Notes: a model not told the origin generated them from the sequence alone. A stretch of DNA of 6,175 nucleotides from Deltaproteobacteria bacterium (GCA_030620895.1 JAUXIU010000067.1:1-6175), one strand, 5' to 3'. Shown: positions 1 through 6,042, counted from the first letter of the stretch. Made by a program: numbers and translations.

Positions 1-31
1 ACCAACAAACGAAATTGTCGAACAATATATC

Positions 32-60
32 TTTACCACTTTATAAATCTGCTATATAAT
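32..60 (+). promoter_or_regulatory. Candidate sigma-70-type promoter for the mobB-mobA-mazG operon
   Basis: A perfect -10 hexamer TATAAT lies at 55-60. It is preceded at the optimal 17-nt spacing by TTTACC at 32-37, which matches the TTGACA consensus at 4 of 6 positions. The surrounding 100 bases are strongly AT-rich. Transcription would begin near position 67 and give a leader of about 170 nt before mobB that includes the paired hairpins. AT-rich DNA produces -10 look-alikes by chance, so this is a candidate only. No better promoter is obvious between here and the mobB start. Confidence 0.4.
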
Positions 61-104
61 ATGTGATTATATAAACCTAGATTATACACGAAATAGACAA
101 AACA

Positions 105-206
105 TCGTAGCCGCAGGCTTTAGCCTGCAGGGGGACTGTCCCTAGAAAGCCCTAAAAGTGAAGCCAATTTTACGCAAATAGCGAAACCTAAAGGTTTCGA
201 CTACGA
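105..206. repeat. Inverted pair of GTAG-headed REP-like hairpins (BIME-like unit)
   Basis: The left unit has GTAG at 107-110, two bases, then a 7-bp stem (113-119 with 122-128) closed by TT. The right unit lies on the minus strand: GTAG (complement of 201-204), two bases, then a 7-bp stem (198-192 with 189-183), again closed by TT; one more C-G pair (199 with 182) can extend it. The stems share four pairs. The other three differ with both partners changed (C-G to A-T, G-C to A-T, G-C to C-G). The GTAG boxes are complementary, so 105-110 can pair with 201-206 and enclose both hairpins. A GTAG tetranucleotide 5' of a short hairpin is the known layout of REP elements recognised by REP-associated tyrosine transposases (RAYT/TnpA_REP). 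The REP assignment is an inference; no transposase gene lies in this window. Confidence 0.6.
132..142. repeat. Short perfect palindrome between the two REP-like hairpins
   Basis: GGGAC at 132-136 and GTCCC at 138-142 form a perfect 5-bp inverted repeat around one central T. It lies two to three bases after the left REP-like unit, inside the region bounded by the two GTAG boxes. As DNA it could be a protein-binding dyad. As RNA the one-base centre would have to open to form a loop. Its position suggests it is part of the repeat unit rather than an operator of mobB, but one copy cannot show this. Confidence 0.4.
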
Positions 207-213
207 AGCTCAA

Positions 214-227
214 ACCTCCTAAGAGGT
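214..227 (+). promoter_or_regulatory. mobB ribosome binding site within a small hairpin
   Basis: AAGAGG at 221-226 is a good Shine-Dalgarno sequence, about 10 bases before the ATG at 237, and supports that start. Directly upstream, ACCTC at 214-218 is perfectly complementary to GAGGT at 223-227, leaving a CTAA loop. The upstream strand reads CCTCCT at 215-220, the same as the anti-Shine-Dalgarno of 16S rRNA. The 5-bp hairpin could therefore mask the site and lower translation. The pairing is seen directly; the regulatory effect is inferred and the stem is short. Confidence 0.45.
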
Positions 228-236
228 ATTTTTAAC

Positions 237-884
237 ATGATCCCAATAGTTTCAGTAATCGGAAGATCAGGAAGCGGCAAGACCACACTCCTTGAAAAGA
301 TAATTAAAAGGCTCACTGATAAGGGATACAGAGTTGGAACAATAAAACATGATGCTCATGGTTTCGATATAGACTATAAAGGAAAGGATAGCTGGAGGCA
401 TAAGAAAGCCGGAGCTAAAACAGTCGTCCTTTCTTCTAGCAGAAAAATAGCAGTAATAAAAGATGTAACCAGGGAATGGCTCCCTGAGAGGTTGGTATCT
501 TCATTTCTCGACAATCTGGACATCGTAATAACAGAAGGCTACAAGAAGGCACCATTCCCAAAGATAGAGATAGTTAGAAAAGCATGTTCCTTGAAACCAA
601 TATCCATAAATGACAGGAATCTTATCGCTATAGCAAGCGACATAAAATCCAGGGGAAAAGTCCCGCACTTTGACATTAATGACTCAGAGGGTATTGCAGA
701 CTTTATTGAAGAACAGTTTCTTAAGGTCCCCACAGGTAAGAGAGCTACACTAATAGTAGATGGAAAAGTTATAACCCTTAAGCCATTCATAGAGGCCCTC
801 CTTCTGGAATCAATAAGCGGTACGGTAAGGAGCCTCAAGGGATGTACCAACCCAAAATATATAGATATAAGGATAAAGGTATGA
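237..884 (+). CDS. mobB: Molybdopterin-guanine dinucleotide biosynthesis adapter protein MobB
   Basis: MobB is a cytoplasmic GTP-binding protein that assists MobA in forming the guanine dinucleotide form of the molybdenum cofactor. The 215-residue product opens with a Walker A loop, GRSGSGKT, at residues 9-16. It has the family block KHDAHGFDIDYKGKDSWRH at 38-56 followed by AGA at 59-61, and a second nucleotide-site segment, DIVITEGYK, at 95-103. The classic MobB fold ends near residue 165. Residues from about 168 to 215 form an extra C-terminal segment (VDGKVITLKPF at 174-184, then SLKGC near 199-203), making it longer than the roughly 170-residue E. coli protein. I believe similar tails occur in other MobB proteins of anaerobe-type lineages, but I do not know their function. 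It is the first gene of an operon, and its stop TGA overlaps the mobA ATG in an ATGA. Confidence 0.93.
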   Translation: MIPIVSVIGRSGSGKTTLLEKIIKRLTDKGYRVGTIKHDAHGFDIDYKGKDSWRHKKAGAKTVVLSSSRKIAVIKDVTREWLPERLVSSFLDNLDIVITEGYKKAPFPKIEIVRKACSLKPISINDRNLIAIASDIKSRGKVPHFDINDSEGIADFIEEQFLKVPTGKRATLIVDGKVITLKPFIEALLLESISGTVRSLKGCTNPKYIDIRIKV

Positions 885-1513
885 CCGGGGCTATCCTTGC
901 GGGAGGAAAGAGCAAAAGGATGGGCTTCAACAAGGCATTTATCGAAGTCAATGGTCAGAGTATCATCCAGAGGATAATATCTGTCATGAGAGATACTTTT
1001 TGTAATGTTATGGTGGTTACTAATAAAAATAATGTTCTCGACTATGCAGCACTTGATGTCAGAGTAGTCGCGGATATATATAAAGAGAGAGGTAGTCTCG
1101 GCGGCATATATACTGCCATCTTTCACTCCTCCTCACAATATTGTTTTGTTGCAGCATGTGACATGCCATTCCTAAACAGTGGTATAATAAATAATATGTT
1201 AAAATCTATAGACAAACATGAGGCAGTAGTTCCATATATAAATGGTAGATACCACCCGCTGCATGCAGTATATTCTAAAAGTTGCTTGAAGCCTATTGAG
1301 AAGATGATCGAGAACGGTGATTTGAAGATAACAAACCTTTATAATAATATAAAAACAAGGAAACTGGACGAGAGTTTCTTCAAAAGCAACAACACACTTT
1401 CTTTTGTTGAAAATATCAATCGCCTTGAAGACCTGCAAAAGATATCAGAAACTGCAGAGATAAGTACCGCCACCAAAAGTCCAATCAGATCAACACTGCA
1501 TGAAAAAGAATAG
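881..1513 (+). CDS. mobA: Molybdenum cofactor guanylyltransferase MobA
   Basis: MobA transfers GMP from GTP to Mo-molybdopterin in the cytoplasm. From the ATG at 881 the product has 210 residues, close to family size. The N-terminal nucleotide-binding signature LAGGKSKRMG is at 6-15 with K18 following. GSLGGI is at 71-76, the metal-binding ACDMPF at 92-97, HPLHAVY at 125-131, and the C-terminal NINRLEDL at 178-185, which corresponds to the usual N-[IVT]-N-x-x-E-D-L. The family normally starts one or two residues before the first strand, which favours 881, overlapping mobB by 4 bp; AAGGA at 869-873 can serve as its ribosome site. An in-frame ATG at 842 also has a good site (AAGGAG at 827-832) and would add 13 residues not expected in the family. 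Residues about 189-210 are a variable tail. MocA-type cytidylyltransferases are related, but the mobB partner favours MobA. Confidence 0.92.
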   Translation: MTGAILAGGKSKRMGFNKAFIEVNGQSIIQRIISVMRDTFCNVMVVTNKNNVLDYAALDVRVVADIYKERGSLGGIYTAIFHSSSQYCFVAACDMPFLNSGIINNMLKSIDKHEAVVPYINGRYHPLHAVYSKSCLKPIEKMIENGDLKITNLYNNIKTRKLDESFFKSNNTLSFVENINRLEDLQKISETAEISTATKSPIRSTLHEKE

Positions 1514-2291
1514 TCTCACCGAACTGACCTCGATTATGGAGAGGTTACTCGGCCCTGATGGTTGTCCCTGGGATCGAGAACAGACCATTGAAAGCCTTGT
1601 TCCATATATCATCGAAGAGGCCTATGAGGTCATATCTGCAATAGACGAAGGGTCTTCTGAAATGCTTAAGGAAGAACTTGGGGACCTTCTATTCCAAATT
1701 ATATTCATATGTCAGATAAACAAGGAAAGATCTGAATTCGATATAAATGATGTTATATCGGCATCGGTAGAGAAGATGGTTAGACGCCACCCGCATGTGT
1801 TCGGAGATACAACGGCAGAAACTTCCGAAGATGTTCTCTTAAATTGGTCAAGGATTAAAAGGATGGAAAAAAATGGGAGAGAAGGTTCTGGATATCTCTC
1901 AGGTATACCTGAACATCTCCCTGCCCTCCTAAAGGCCCATAAGGTATCAGAGAAGGTCTCTAGAGTAGGTTTTGATTGGAAAAATATAGATAATGTTTTT
2001 CAGAAGGTGGATGAGGAAATTGCTGAGTTCAAGGCCGCCTTCCATAAGAAAGATCTTAAGGAGATGGAGGAAGAGATTGGAGATATCTTATTCACACTGG
2101 TTAATGTAAGCAGATTTTTAGATATAAACCCTGAGGATGCACTTAGAAAAACTATTGGAAAGTTCATAACAAGGTTTCATCTCCTGGAGGCTGAACTAAA
2201 GGAAATGTCTAAAGAATTTAGCACTACCTCCCCCGAGGAGATGGAGGAATTATGGGACAGGGTAAAGCCTAAGAAAAGATATCGTAAATGA
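1500..2291 (+). CDS. mazG: Nucleoside triphosphate pyrophosphohydrolase MazG
   Basis: MazG hydrolyses NTPs and dNTPs to the monophosphate and pyrophosphate, a house-cleaning role. The 263-residue product has two tandem all-alpha MazG domains, the full-length form, and matches the E. coli protein in length. The first domain has DGCPWDREQT at 20-29, the metal-binding EEAYE at 39-43 and EELGD at 58-62, and RRHPHVFGD at 95-103. The second has GFDW at 157-160, DEEIAEF at 171-177 and EEIGD at 191-195. A terminal LWDRVK is at 251-256. All expected acidic residues are present in both domains. The start overlaps the end of mobA by 14 bp and has no clear Shine-Dalgarno sequence, so translation is probably coupled to mobA. 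A later ATG at 1536 would lose the conserved N-terminal helix before the first motif, so 1500 is preferred. Confidence 0.95.
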   Translation: MKKNSLTELTSIMERLLGPDGCPWDREQTIESLVPYIIEEAYEVISAIDEGSSEMLKEELGDLLFQIIFICQINKERSEFDINDVISASVEKMVRRHPHVFGDTTAETSEDVLLNWSRIKRMEKNGREGSGYLSGIPEHLPALLKAHKVSEKVSRVGFDWKNIDNVFQKVDEEIAEFKAAFHKKDLKEMEEEIGDILFTLVNVSRFLDINPEDALRKTIGKFITRFHLLEAELKEMSKEFSTTSPEEMEELWDRVKPKKRYRK

Positions 2292-2311
2292 TTACAGTAT
2301 ATTGATGGGAT

Positions 2312-2332
2312 TTCCCCACAAGGTGTGGATAA
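2312..2332. promoter_or_regulatory. Consensus DnaA box facing a degenerate one
   Basis: On the minus strand, 2332-2324 reads TTATCCACA, a perfect match to the DnaA box consensus. On the plus strand, 2312-2320 reads TTCCCCACA, which matches at 7 of 9 positions. The two point towards each other with 3 bp between them, and the same bases make a small hairpin (CCACA, AGG, TGTGG). They lie in the gap between the convergent mazG and murJ genes. A perfect 9-mer is not expected often by chance in a 164-bp gap. There is no box cluster, dnaA or dnaN nearby, so this is not evidence of an origin. It may be a titration site or chance. Confidence 0.35.
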
Positions 2333-2350
2333 GTTGTTAGCATGTGCCAA

Positions 2351-2406
2351 ATGCAAACTTCATACAAACTTCTATATAAGGTCTATTAGACAATTGCATA
2401 TTTTTT
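2351..2406 (+). terminator. Weak candidate terminator downstream of mazG
   Basis: ATGCAA at 2351-2356 can pair with TTGCAT at 2394-2399, and inside that loop GTCT at 2381-2384 can pair with AGAC at 2388-2391. Six T residues follow at 2401-2406. The T run after a possible stem, about 60 to 115 bases past the mazG stop, is in a reasonable place. The stem is AT-rich, short and closes a long loop, so it is a poor match to an intrinsic terminator. No better one is visible in the 164 bp between mazG and murJ. Confidence 0.2.
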
Positions 2407-2455
2407 AATCACACAAATGTTCTTCAATATTATAGGGTTAACCTGTTTATCGCCC

Positions 2456-4051
2456 CTATTCATTTACATCATTATTTCTACTTGATCTCTGAAATCTCTC
2501 TGCTAATATCTTAACTATAAAATTCAATTCACAAACCCTTAATAAATGTGCAGAAAGAAGAAATATGCCCACCCCTACACAAAGGGAAGTAACAAGAGTG
2601 ACTATATTCCAGAGAACCCCTCCACCGTACCGGCTAACAAAGATATTCACACAGTAAACACCTATACCCATTATAATTGAAGCAATTGACACCTTGACAG
2701 CCGACCTAACGATCTCCATACCGCCTATCCTGCCCATTCTCATCCTCAAGGCTGCAAAGAGAATAATAAAATTAAGGAATGCTGCCATTGATGTTGCAAG
2801 GGCAAGTCCCCCGTGTTTAAGGGGTTCAATTAAGAGAAAACACAAAACTAAATTTGCCACAACGGAAGATATTGCAGCCAAGACGGGCGTAACAGTATCT
2901 TTTAAGGAGTAAAAAGCCGAGGCAGTTATCCTGGTTCCTGTGAATGCTACTAGCCCCAGAGAATAAAAATACAAGGCATAGGCCGTACTTTTTGTAGCCT
3001 CCTGGTCAAATTCCCCTCGTTGAAATAGAACTGAAATAATAGGCAGACCAAGCACTAAGAGGCCTACCATCGATGGAATTGTGATAAAATTTACAATCCT
3101 TATAGCAAACGAAAATGAATCTCTGAACAAATTCCACTCCCCCTTTGCTGCATGTTCAGACATCGACGGAAGAACAGCTGTAGCAACAGCCATCCCGAAT
3201 ACACCCAATGGCAATTCCACTAGCCTGTTTGCATAGTATAGATAAGATATGCTGCCATCCACGAGACTTGACGCAAACCCCTGGGTTACAAAAATATTTA
3301 TCTGGTAAACTGCAACACCCAAAGCATACGGTCCCATAAGGTACAGCACCCTTCGTACAGCGGGGTCATTTAAATCTATGCATGGTCGAGGCAAGAAACC
3401 AAATTTTTTGAGATAAGGAAGTTGGAGGAGAAATTGGAGCAAACCACCTAAAACCACTCCAACGGCAAGTGCATATATAGGATCAACAAAGTATGCACTA
3501 AGGTATATGGCCGATACTATGATAGCTATATTGAAGAGTACAGGTGATAATGCAGGTGCCATAAAATGCCTCATAGAGTTAAGGATCCCCATTGCCACCG
3601 CCATTAATCCAATAAAGAAGAGGAATGGAAACATCCACCTCGTCATAGATATAGTAAGGATCAGCTTGTTCTCAGTAGTGGCAAATCCTGGAGCCAGGAT
3701 CCTTACCAAATGCCCTGAAAATACAATTCCAAGTACTGTCAGTATCAAAAAGATGATCGAAAAAATGGTAAATATCTTTGAAGCAAGCTCTTTTCCCCTC
3801 TCTTCTGTGCCTGTTGTAATCTCCTCTGTAAATACCGGTACCAGGGACGCAGCCAATGCACCCTCACCTACCAGTCTCCTGAAGAAATTCGGTATCCTGA
3901 ATGCCACAAAAAAGATATCTGTATGAAAGCCAGCACCAAACATAGCAGCAATAACAGCATCTCTTATATAGCCAAATACCCTGCTGAGTAAGGTGGCAGA
4001 ACCAACAATTGAGGCAGCACCAGTTATATGTCTATTAGTGGATGTATTCAC
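2456..4051 (-). CDS. murJ: Lipid II flippase MurJ (MviN family)
   Basis: MurJ moves lipid II across the inner membrane for peptidoglycan synthesis. The 531-residue product is hydrophobic throughout, in keeping with the roughly 14 membrane helices of MOP-superfamily flippases. Family features include SRVFGYIRD at 23-31, GAGFHTDIFFVAFRIPNFFRRL at about 39-60 and the signature LFQRGEFD at 342-349. With an offset of 6 residues, the functionally important E. coli positions R18, R24, D39, R52 and R270 all appear conserved as R24, R30, D45, R58 and R276 (in YYANRLVELP). Translation starts at a GTG at 4051: an in-frame TAA lies three codons upstream, and the first internal ATG (residue 37) would remove essential residues. 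No clear Shine-Dalgarno sequence precedes this GTG. It is convergent with mazG and divergent from rpsT. Confidence 0.95.
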   Translation of the reverse strand: MNTSTNRHITGAASIVGSATLLSRVFGYIRDAVIAAMFGAGFHTDIFFVAFRIPNFFRRLVGEGALAASLVPVFTEEITTGTEERGKELASKIFTIFSIIFLILTVLGIVFSGHLVRILAPGFATTENKLILTISMTRWMFPFLFFIGLMAVAMGILNSMRHFMAPALSPVLFNIAIIVSAIYLSAYFVDPIYALAVGVVLGGLLQFLLQLPYLKKFGFLPRPCIDLNDPAVRRVLYLMGPYALGVAVYQINIFVTQGFASSLVDGSISYLYYANRLVELPLGVFGMAVATAVLPSMSEHAAKGEWNLFRDSFSFAIRIVNFITIPSMVGLLVLGLPIISVLFQRGEFDQEATKSTAYALYFYSLGLVAFTGTRITASAFYSLKDTVTPVLAAISSVVANLVLCFLLIEPLKHGGLALATSMAAFLNFIILFAALRMRMGRIGGMEIVRSAVKVSIASIIMGIGVYCVNIFVSRYGGGVLWNIVTLVTSLCVGVGIFLLSAHLLRVCELNFIVKILAERFQRSSRNNDVNE

Positions 4052-4067
4052 CGATTTTTAAAATCAC

Positions 4068-4096
4068 TTGACAATAAGCGCAATTTATTAAATAAT
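4068..4096 (+). promoter_or_regulatory. Promoter of rpsT
   Basis: A perfect -35 hexamer TTGACA at 4068-4073 is followed after 17 nt by AATAAT at 4091-4096, a 5 of 6 match to the -10 consensus. The start of transcription would be near 4103, leaving a leader of about 24 nt that includes the ribosome site. A near-consensus promoter fits a highly expressed ribosomal protein gene. The bases 4053-4065, just outside the -35, form a short AT-rich palindrome that lies directly in front of the divergent murJ start. Confidence 0.75.
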
Positions 4097-4113
4097 AATT
4101 AATTAAAATACTT

Positions 4114-4118
4114 GGAGG
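4114..4118 (+). promoter_or_regulatory. rpsT ribosome binding site that fixes the start
   Basis: GGAGG at 4114-4118 lies 8 bases before the ATG at 4127. This rules out the upstream in-frame TTG at 4112, which overlaps the Shine-Dalgarno sequence itself, and it agrees with the usual N-terminus of S20. Confidence 0.85.
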
Positions 4119-4126
4119 TTAGTGAA

Positions 4127-4393
4127 ATGGCACCACATAAATCCGCACTAAAAAGACATCGCCAGAGCCTTAAAAGACAGGCAAAGAATACCGCTGTAAA
4201 AACTACCATAAAGACTGCCACAAAGAAGGTCAGGAATGCTATGAAAGCGGGCAACATTGACGAGGCCAGAAAATCACTCTCTTCAGCGACTATTCTCATT
4301 GATAGGGCTGTATCTAAGGGGGTTCTTCATAGAAATAATGCTTCCAGGAAGATTTCCCGTCTTTCCATATCTGTAAACTCGTTAAGCAAATAA
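4127..4393 (+). CDS. rpsT: 30S ribosomal protein S20
   Basis: S20 is a primary 16S rRNA-binding protein of the small subunit. The 88-residue, strongly basic product begins with the family hallmark MAPHKSALKRHRQSLKRQ and ends with a conserved helix containing KGVLHRNNASRKISRL (residues 64-79). The length matches S20 of other bacteria (about 87 residues), and the lysine/arginine-rich helices agree with its three-helix bundle fold. The gene stands alone, has its own near-consensus promoter and strong ribosome site, and is transcribed opposite to both neighbours, murJ and holA. This monocistronic arrangement next to murJ or holA is common in diderm bacteria. Confidence 0.97.
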   Translation: MAPHKSALKRHRQSLKRQAKNTAVKTTIKTATKKVRNAMKAGNIDEARKSLSSATILIDRAVSKGVLHRNNASRKISRLSISVNSLSK

Positions 4394-4427
4394 ATAATAA
4401 TATTTCCAGTGCAAAAACCCCTGGAAA
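4391..4427 (-). terminator. Candidate terminator for the leuS-lptE-holA transcript
   Basis: TTTCCAG at 4403-4409 and CTGGAAA at 4421-4427 form a perfect 7-bp inverted repeat with an 11-base loop, between the convergent stops of rpsT and holA. Read on the minus strand, the stem is followed by a T-rich tail (TATTATTATTTA), which suits termination of transcripts arriving from holA. Read on the plus strand, the bases after the stem are not T-rich, so it fits less well as the rpsT terminator. The stem is only moderately stable and the tail is interrupted by A residues. Confidence 0.35.
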
Positions 4428-4486
4428 CTGTGTAATCGGCTACGATGGTTTGTCCATTTCATTCATAATCTGGGTTAATAATTTTT

Positions 4487-5458
4487 TTAAGAACATAAAT
4501 CAAGTATAAGCCTCTCTAAGGATAGAGGATAAGGCAATCCTCCACCTTTCATCTCCCTATCAACAACCCTCAGTCTATGGAATATATTAAATAATTCATC
4601 TTCTGTAAACTTATTGCTCCGTTCTATATACCCATTGACTCTATAAGGCGGTATCCCAAGGACAGATGGCAGCTTATCCCTCCTTACGCCCTTTTTAACT
4701 GCGCCCTTTACCTTCCATAGCGTTCTGAACTGCCAGATTATGGCACCAAGGAGTTTAACAGGTATCTCCTCGGATACCTTTTTAAAGATACTAATGGCCC
4801 TTTGTTCATCCTTCTGCCCGATCGCATCAGCAAGGTCAAACATGCTATTTTCCTTTACATCTGCCACTCCCTCCTCTACATCACTGAGTTCGATAACAGT
4901 CTTTCTGCCGACAAAGAGTATCGTCTTTTGAAGCTCCCCTCTCATGATCCTCAGGTTATTCCCTGTCAACAAGAGTAGTTTCTCTATGGCCTCTTTTGTT
5001 ATCTCCTTTCCTGCATCCCGTGTCTCTTTCATTGCCAGGTTGGTTAATTGAGCAAAAGAAAGTCTGTTAAACATCTTTACATACCCTCTTTTATCCGCCT
5101 CCCGATACAGTACAGACCTCCTATCCACCTTGCCCCTCTCAGCCAGAAAAACCATACAGGTAGATGGAGATGGATCTTTTATATAATCCACTAGGACCTG
5201 CTGCTGATCCAGTCTAAATGCCCCTGCATCTTTAACCAGCACCAGCCTCTTTCTTGACATGGCAGGCATGGTCATGGCGACTGATACTATCTCAGCGGCC
5301 TCCGTCTCTTTAGGATTAAAGACATGGTAGTTTAAATCAGAAAAACCGGCATCCAATATTGCATTCTTTATCCTTTTAACCTCCTCTTCAATGAGTGAGG
5401 TTTCATTTCCACAAAAAAAATAGACCGGCATAGATCCTGTGGTCGGTCGCCTATTCAT
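4487..5458 (-). CDS. holA: DNA polymerase III subunit delta (clamp loader)
   Basis: HolA is the delta subunit of the replicative clamp loader; it opens the beta sliding clamp so it can be loaded on DNA. The 323-residue product is slightly shorter than the typical 330-345. Family traits include the start of the N-terminal domain, PVYFFCGNETSLIEEEV at 11-27, a region with LLLLTGNNLRIMRGELQK at about 161-178, FDLADAIGQKD at 207-217, and the C-terminal helix PLSLERLILDL at 311-321. There is no functional Walker A motif, as expected for delta. The ATG at 5458 directly follows the lptE stop with no bases between. Its ribosome site GAGGA (complement of 5466-5470) lies within the last lptE codons, so the two are probably translated together. 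It is convergent with rpsT. Confidence 0.9.
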   Translation of the reverse strand: MNRRPTTGSMPVYFFCGNETSLIEEEVKRIKNAILDAGFSDLNYHVFNPKETEAAEIVSVAMTMPAMSRKRLVLVKDAGAFRLDQQQVLVDYIKDPSPSTCMVFLAERGKVDRRSVLYREADKRGYVKMFNRLSFAQLTNLAMKETRDAGKEITKEAIEKLLLLTGNNLRIMRGELQKTILFVGRKTVIELSDVEEGVADVKENSMFDLADAIGQKDEQRAISIFKKVSEEIPVKLLGAIIWQFRTLWKVKGAVKKGVRRDKLPSVLGIPPYRVNGYIERSNKFTEDELFNIFHRLRVVDREMKGGGLPYPLSLERLILDLCS

Positions 5459-6028
5459 TTAAAAATCCTCAACTATCTGTTCCTTTACAAGCCTTGCCAT
5501 ATCTTTTGCCATCTTTTTAAGTGCATCCCACTCAGCGGTCTTCGTAGCATCGACATCAAGGGTGTTAACCTTAAAATCCTCATAGTCAGAGAGGTTGCTG
5601 ACCTGCCACAATGTCTTATTATCGCTTCTCCTTAATAATGTAAATTCCACTTCTATAGAAAGGCGGTACTCTTGCGTAACATCAGTCCTGTCAAATGATA
5701 CAGGTGTAAGTACATACGATCTTATAGAACCAATAAATACAGCCTCGCTCTCCTCAACACTAACCACCTTGATCGATTCAATATTTATAAACTCATCCAC
5801 TATAGCAGTTGTTATAACGGTCTCTACGCCAGGACGCTGAGTCAGATTCTTGAAGAACGGTATAGAGACTGTTTTAATCCCTCCAGGCATGCTGCCTCCC
5901 TTCCCGGCGATATGATAGCCACAACCTGAAAAAAGGAAAAGCAGCAAAGAGTACACAGTAAGCATAAGCACAGGCACCAATACCCTTTGAAAAATAGTCG
6001 TTCTTATCGTTTCTTTTTTATAACCCAC
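5459..6028 (-). CDS. lptE: LPS-assembly lipoprotein LptE
   Basis: LptE is an outer-membrane lipoprotein that plugs the LptD barrel and helps insert lipopolysaccharide in the outer leaflet. The 189-residue product has basic residues at the N-terminus, a hydrophobic stretch at about 16-34 and a lipobox FSGC with the acylated cysteine at residue 36. The mature part begins CGYHIAG, typical of the family, followed by the strand segment IKTVSIPFFKN at 51-61 and the EYRLSIEVEFTL region near 120-131. LptE is poorly conserved in sequence, so the call rests on lipobox, size, these segments and the position between leuS and holA. Start is a GTG at 6028. It implies a diderm, LPS-type envelope. Confidence 0.85.
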   Translation of the reverse strand: MGYKKETIRTTIFQRVLVPVLMLTVYSLLLFLFSGCGYHIAGKGGSMPGGIKTVSIPFFKNLTQRPGVETVITTAIVDEFINIESIKVVSVEESEAVFIGSIRSYVLTPVSFDRTDVTQEYRLSIEVEFTLLRRSDNKTLWQVSNLSDYEDFKVNTLDVDATKTAEWDALKKMAKDMARLVKEQIVEDF

Positions 6029-6037
6029 AGCTCGCCA

Positions 6038-6042
6038 CTCCT
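6038..6042 (-). promoter_or_regulatory. lptE ribosome binding site overlapping the leuS stop
   Basis: On the minus strand AGGAG (6042-6038) lies 9 bases before the GTG at 6028. It shares bases with the leuS TAG stop (6043-6041). It supports the GTG start over any internal ATG, the first of which would cut into the signal peptide, and indicates that leuS and lptE are read from one transcript. Confidence 0.75.

Noticed and set aside
2..46. Short open frame entering from the left edge and ending in TAA at 44-46, possibly the tail of an upstream gene
   Set aside because: Only 14 codons are visible, other frames are also open for about 20 codons here, and nothing in it can be recognised. It may be a true gene end but cannot be supported.
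67..236. A molybdenum-cofactor (Moco) riboswitch in the mobB leader
   Set aside because: The gene context is suitable and the leader is structured, but I could not recognise the conserved Moco motif. The symmetry of the GTAG hairpins is better explained by a REP-like pair. A covariance-model search of this leader would decide.
539..1126. Long minus-strand open frame of 195 codons opposite mobB and mobA
   Set aside because: It runs antisense across two clearly recognised genes and its translation shows no family features. It is a shadow of the coding strand.
2432..2459. Inverted repeat ATAGGG / CCCTAT at the murJ stop as a murJ terminator
   Set aside because: The stem is six pairs with a 16-base loop, includes the stop codon, and is not followed by a T run on the minus strand.
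3507..3926. Plus-strand open frame of 139 codons opposite murJ
   Set aside because: murJ is unambiguous on the other strand and has all conserved residues; this frame has no recognisable protein and no ribosome site of note.
4482..4488. Run of seven T residues downstream of rpsT as an intrinsic terminator
   Set aside because: No stem-loop lies immediately before the run; the nearest inverted repeat ends about 55 bases upstream. The run also overlaps the holA stop codon on the other strand.
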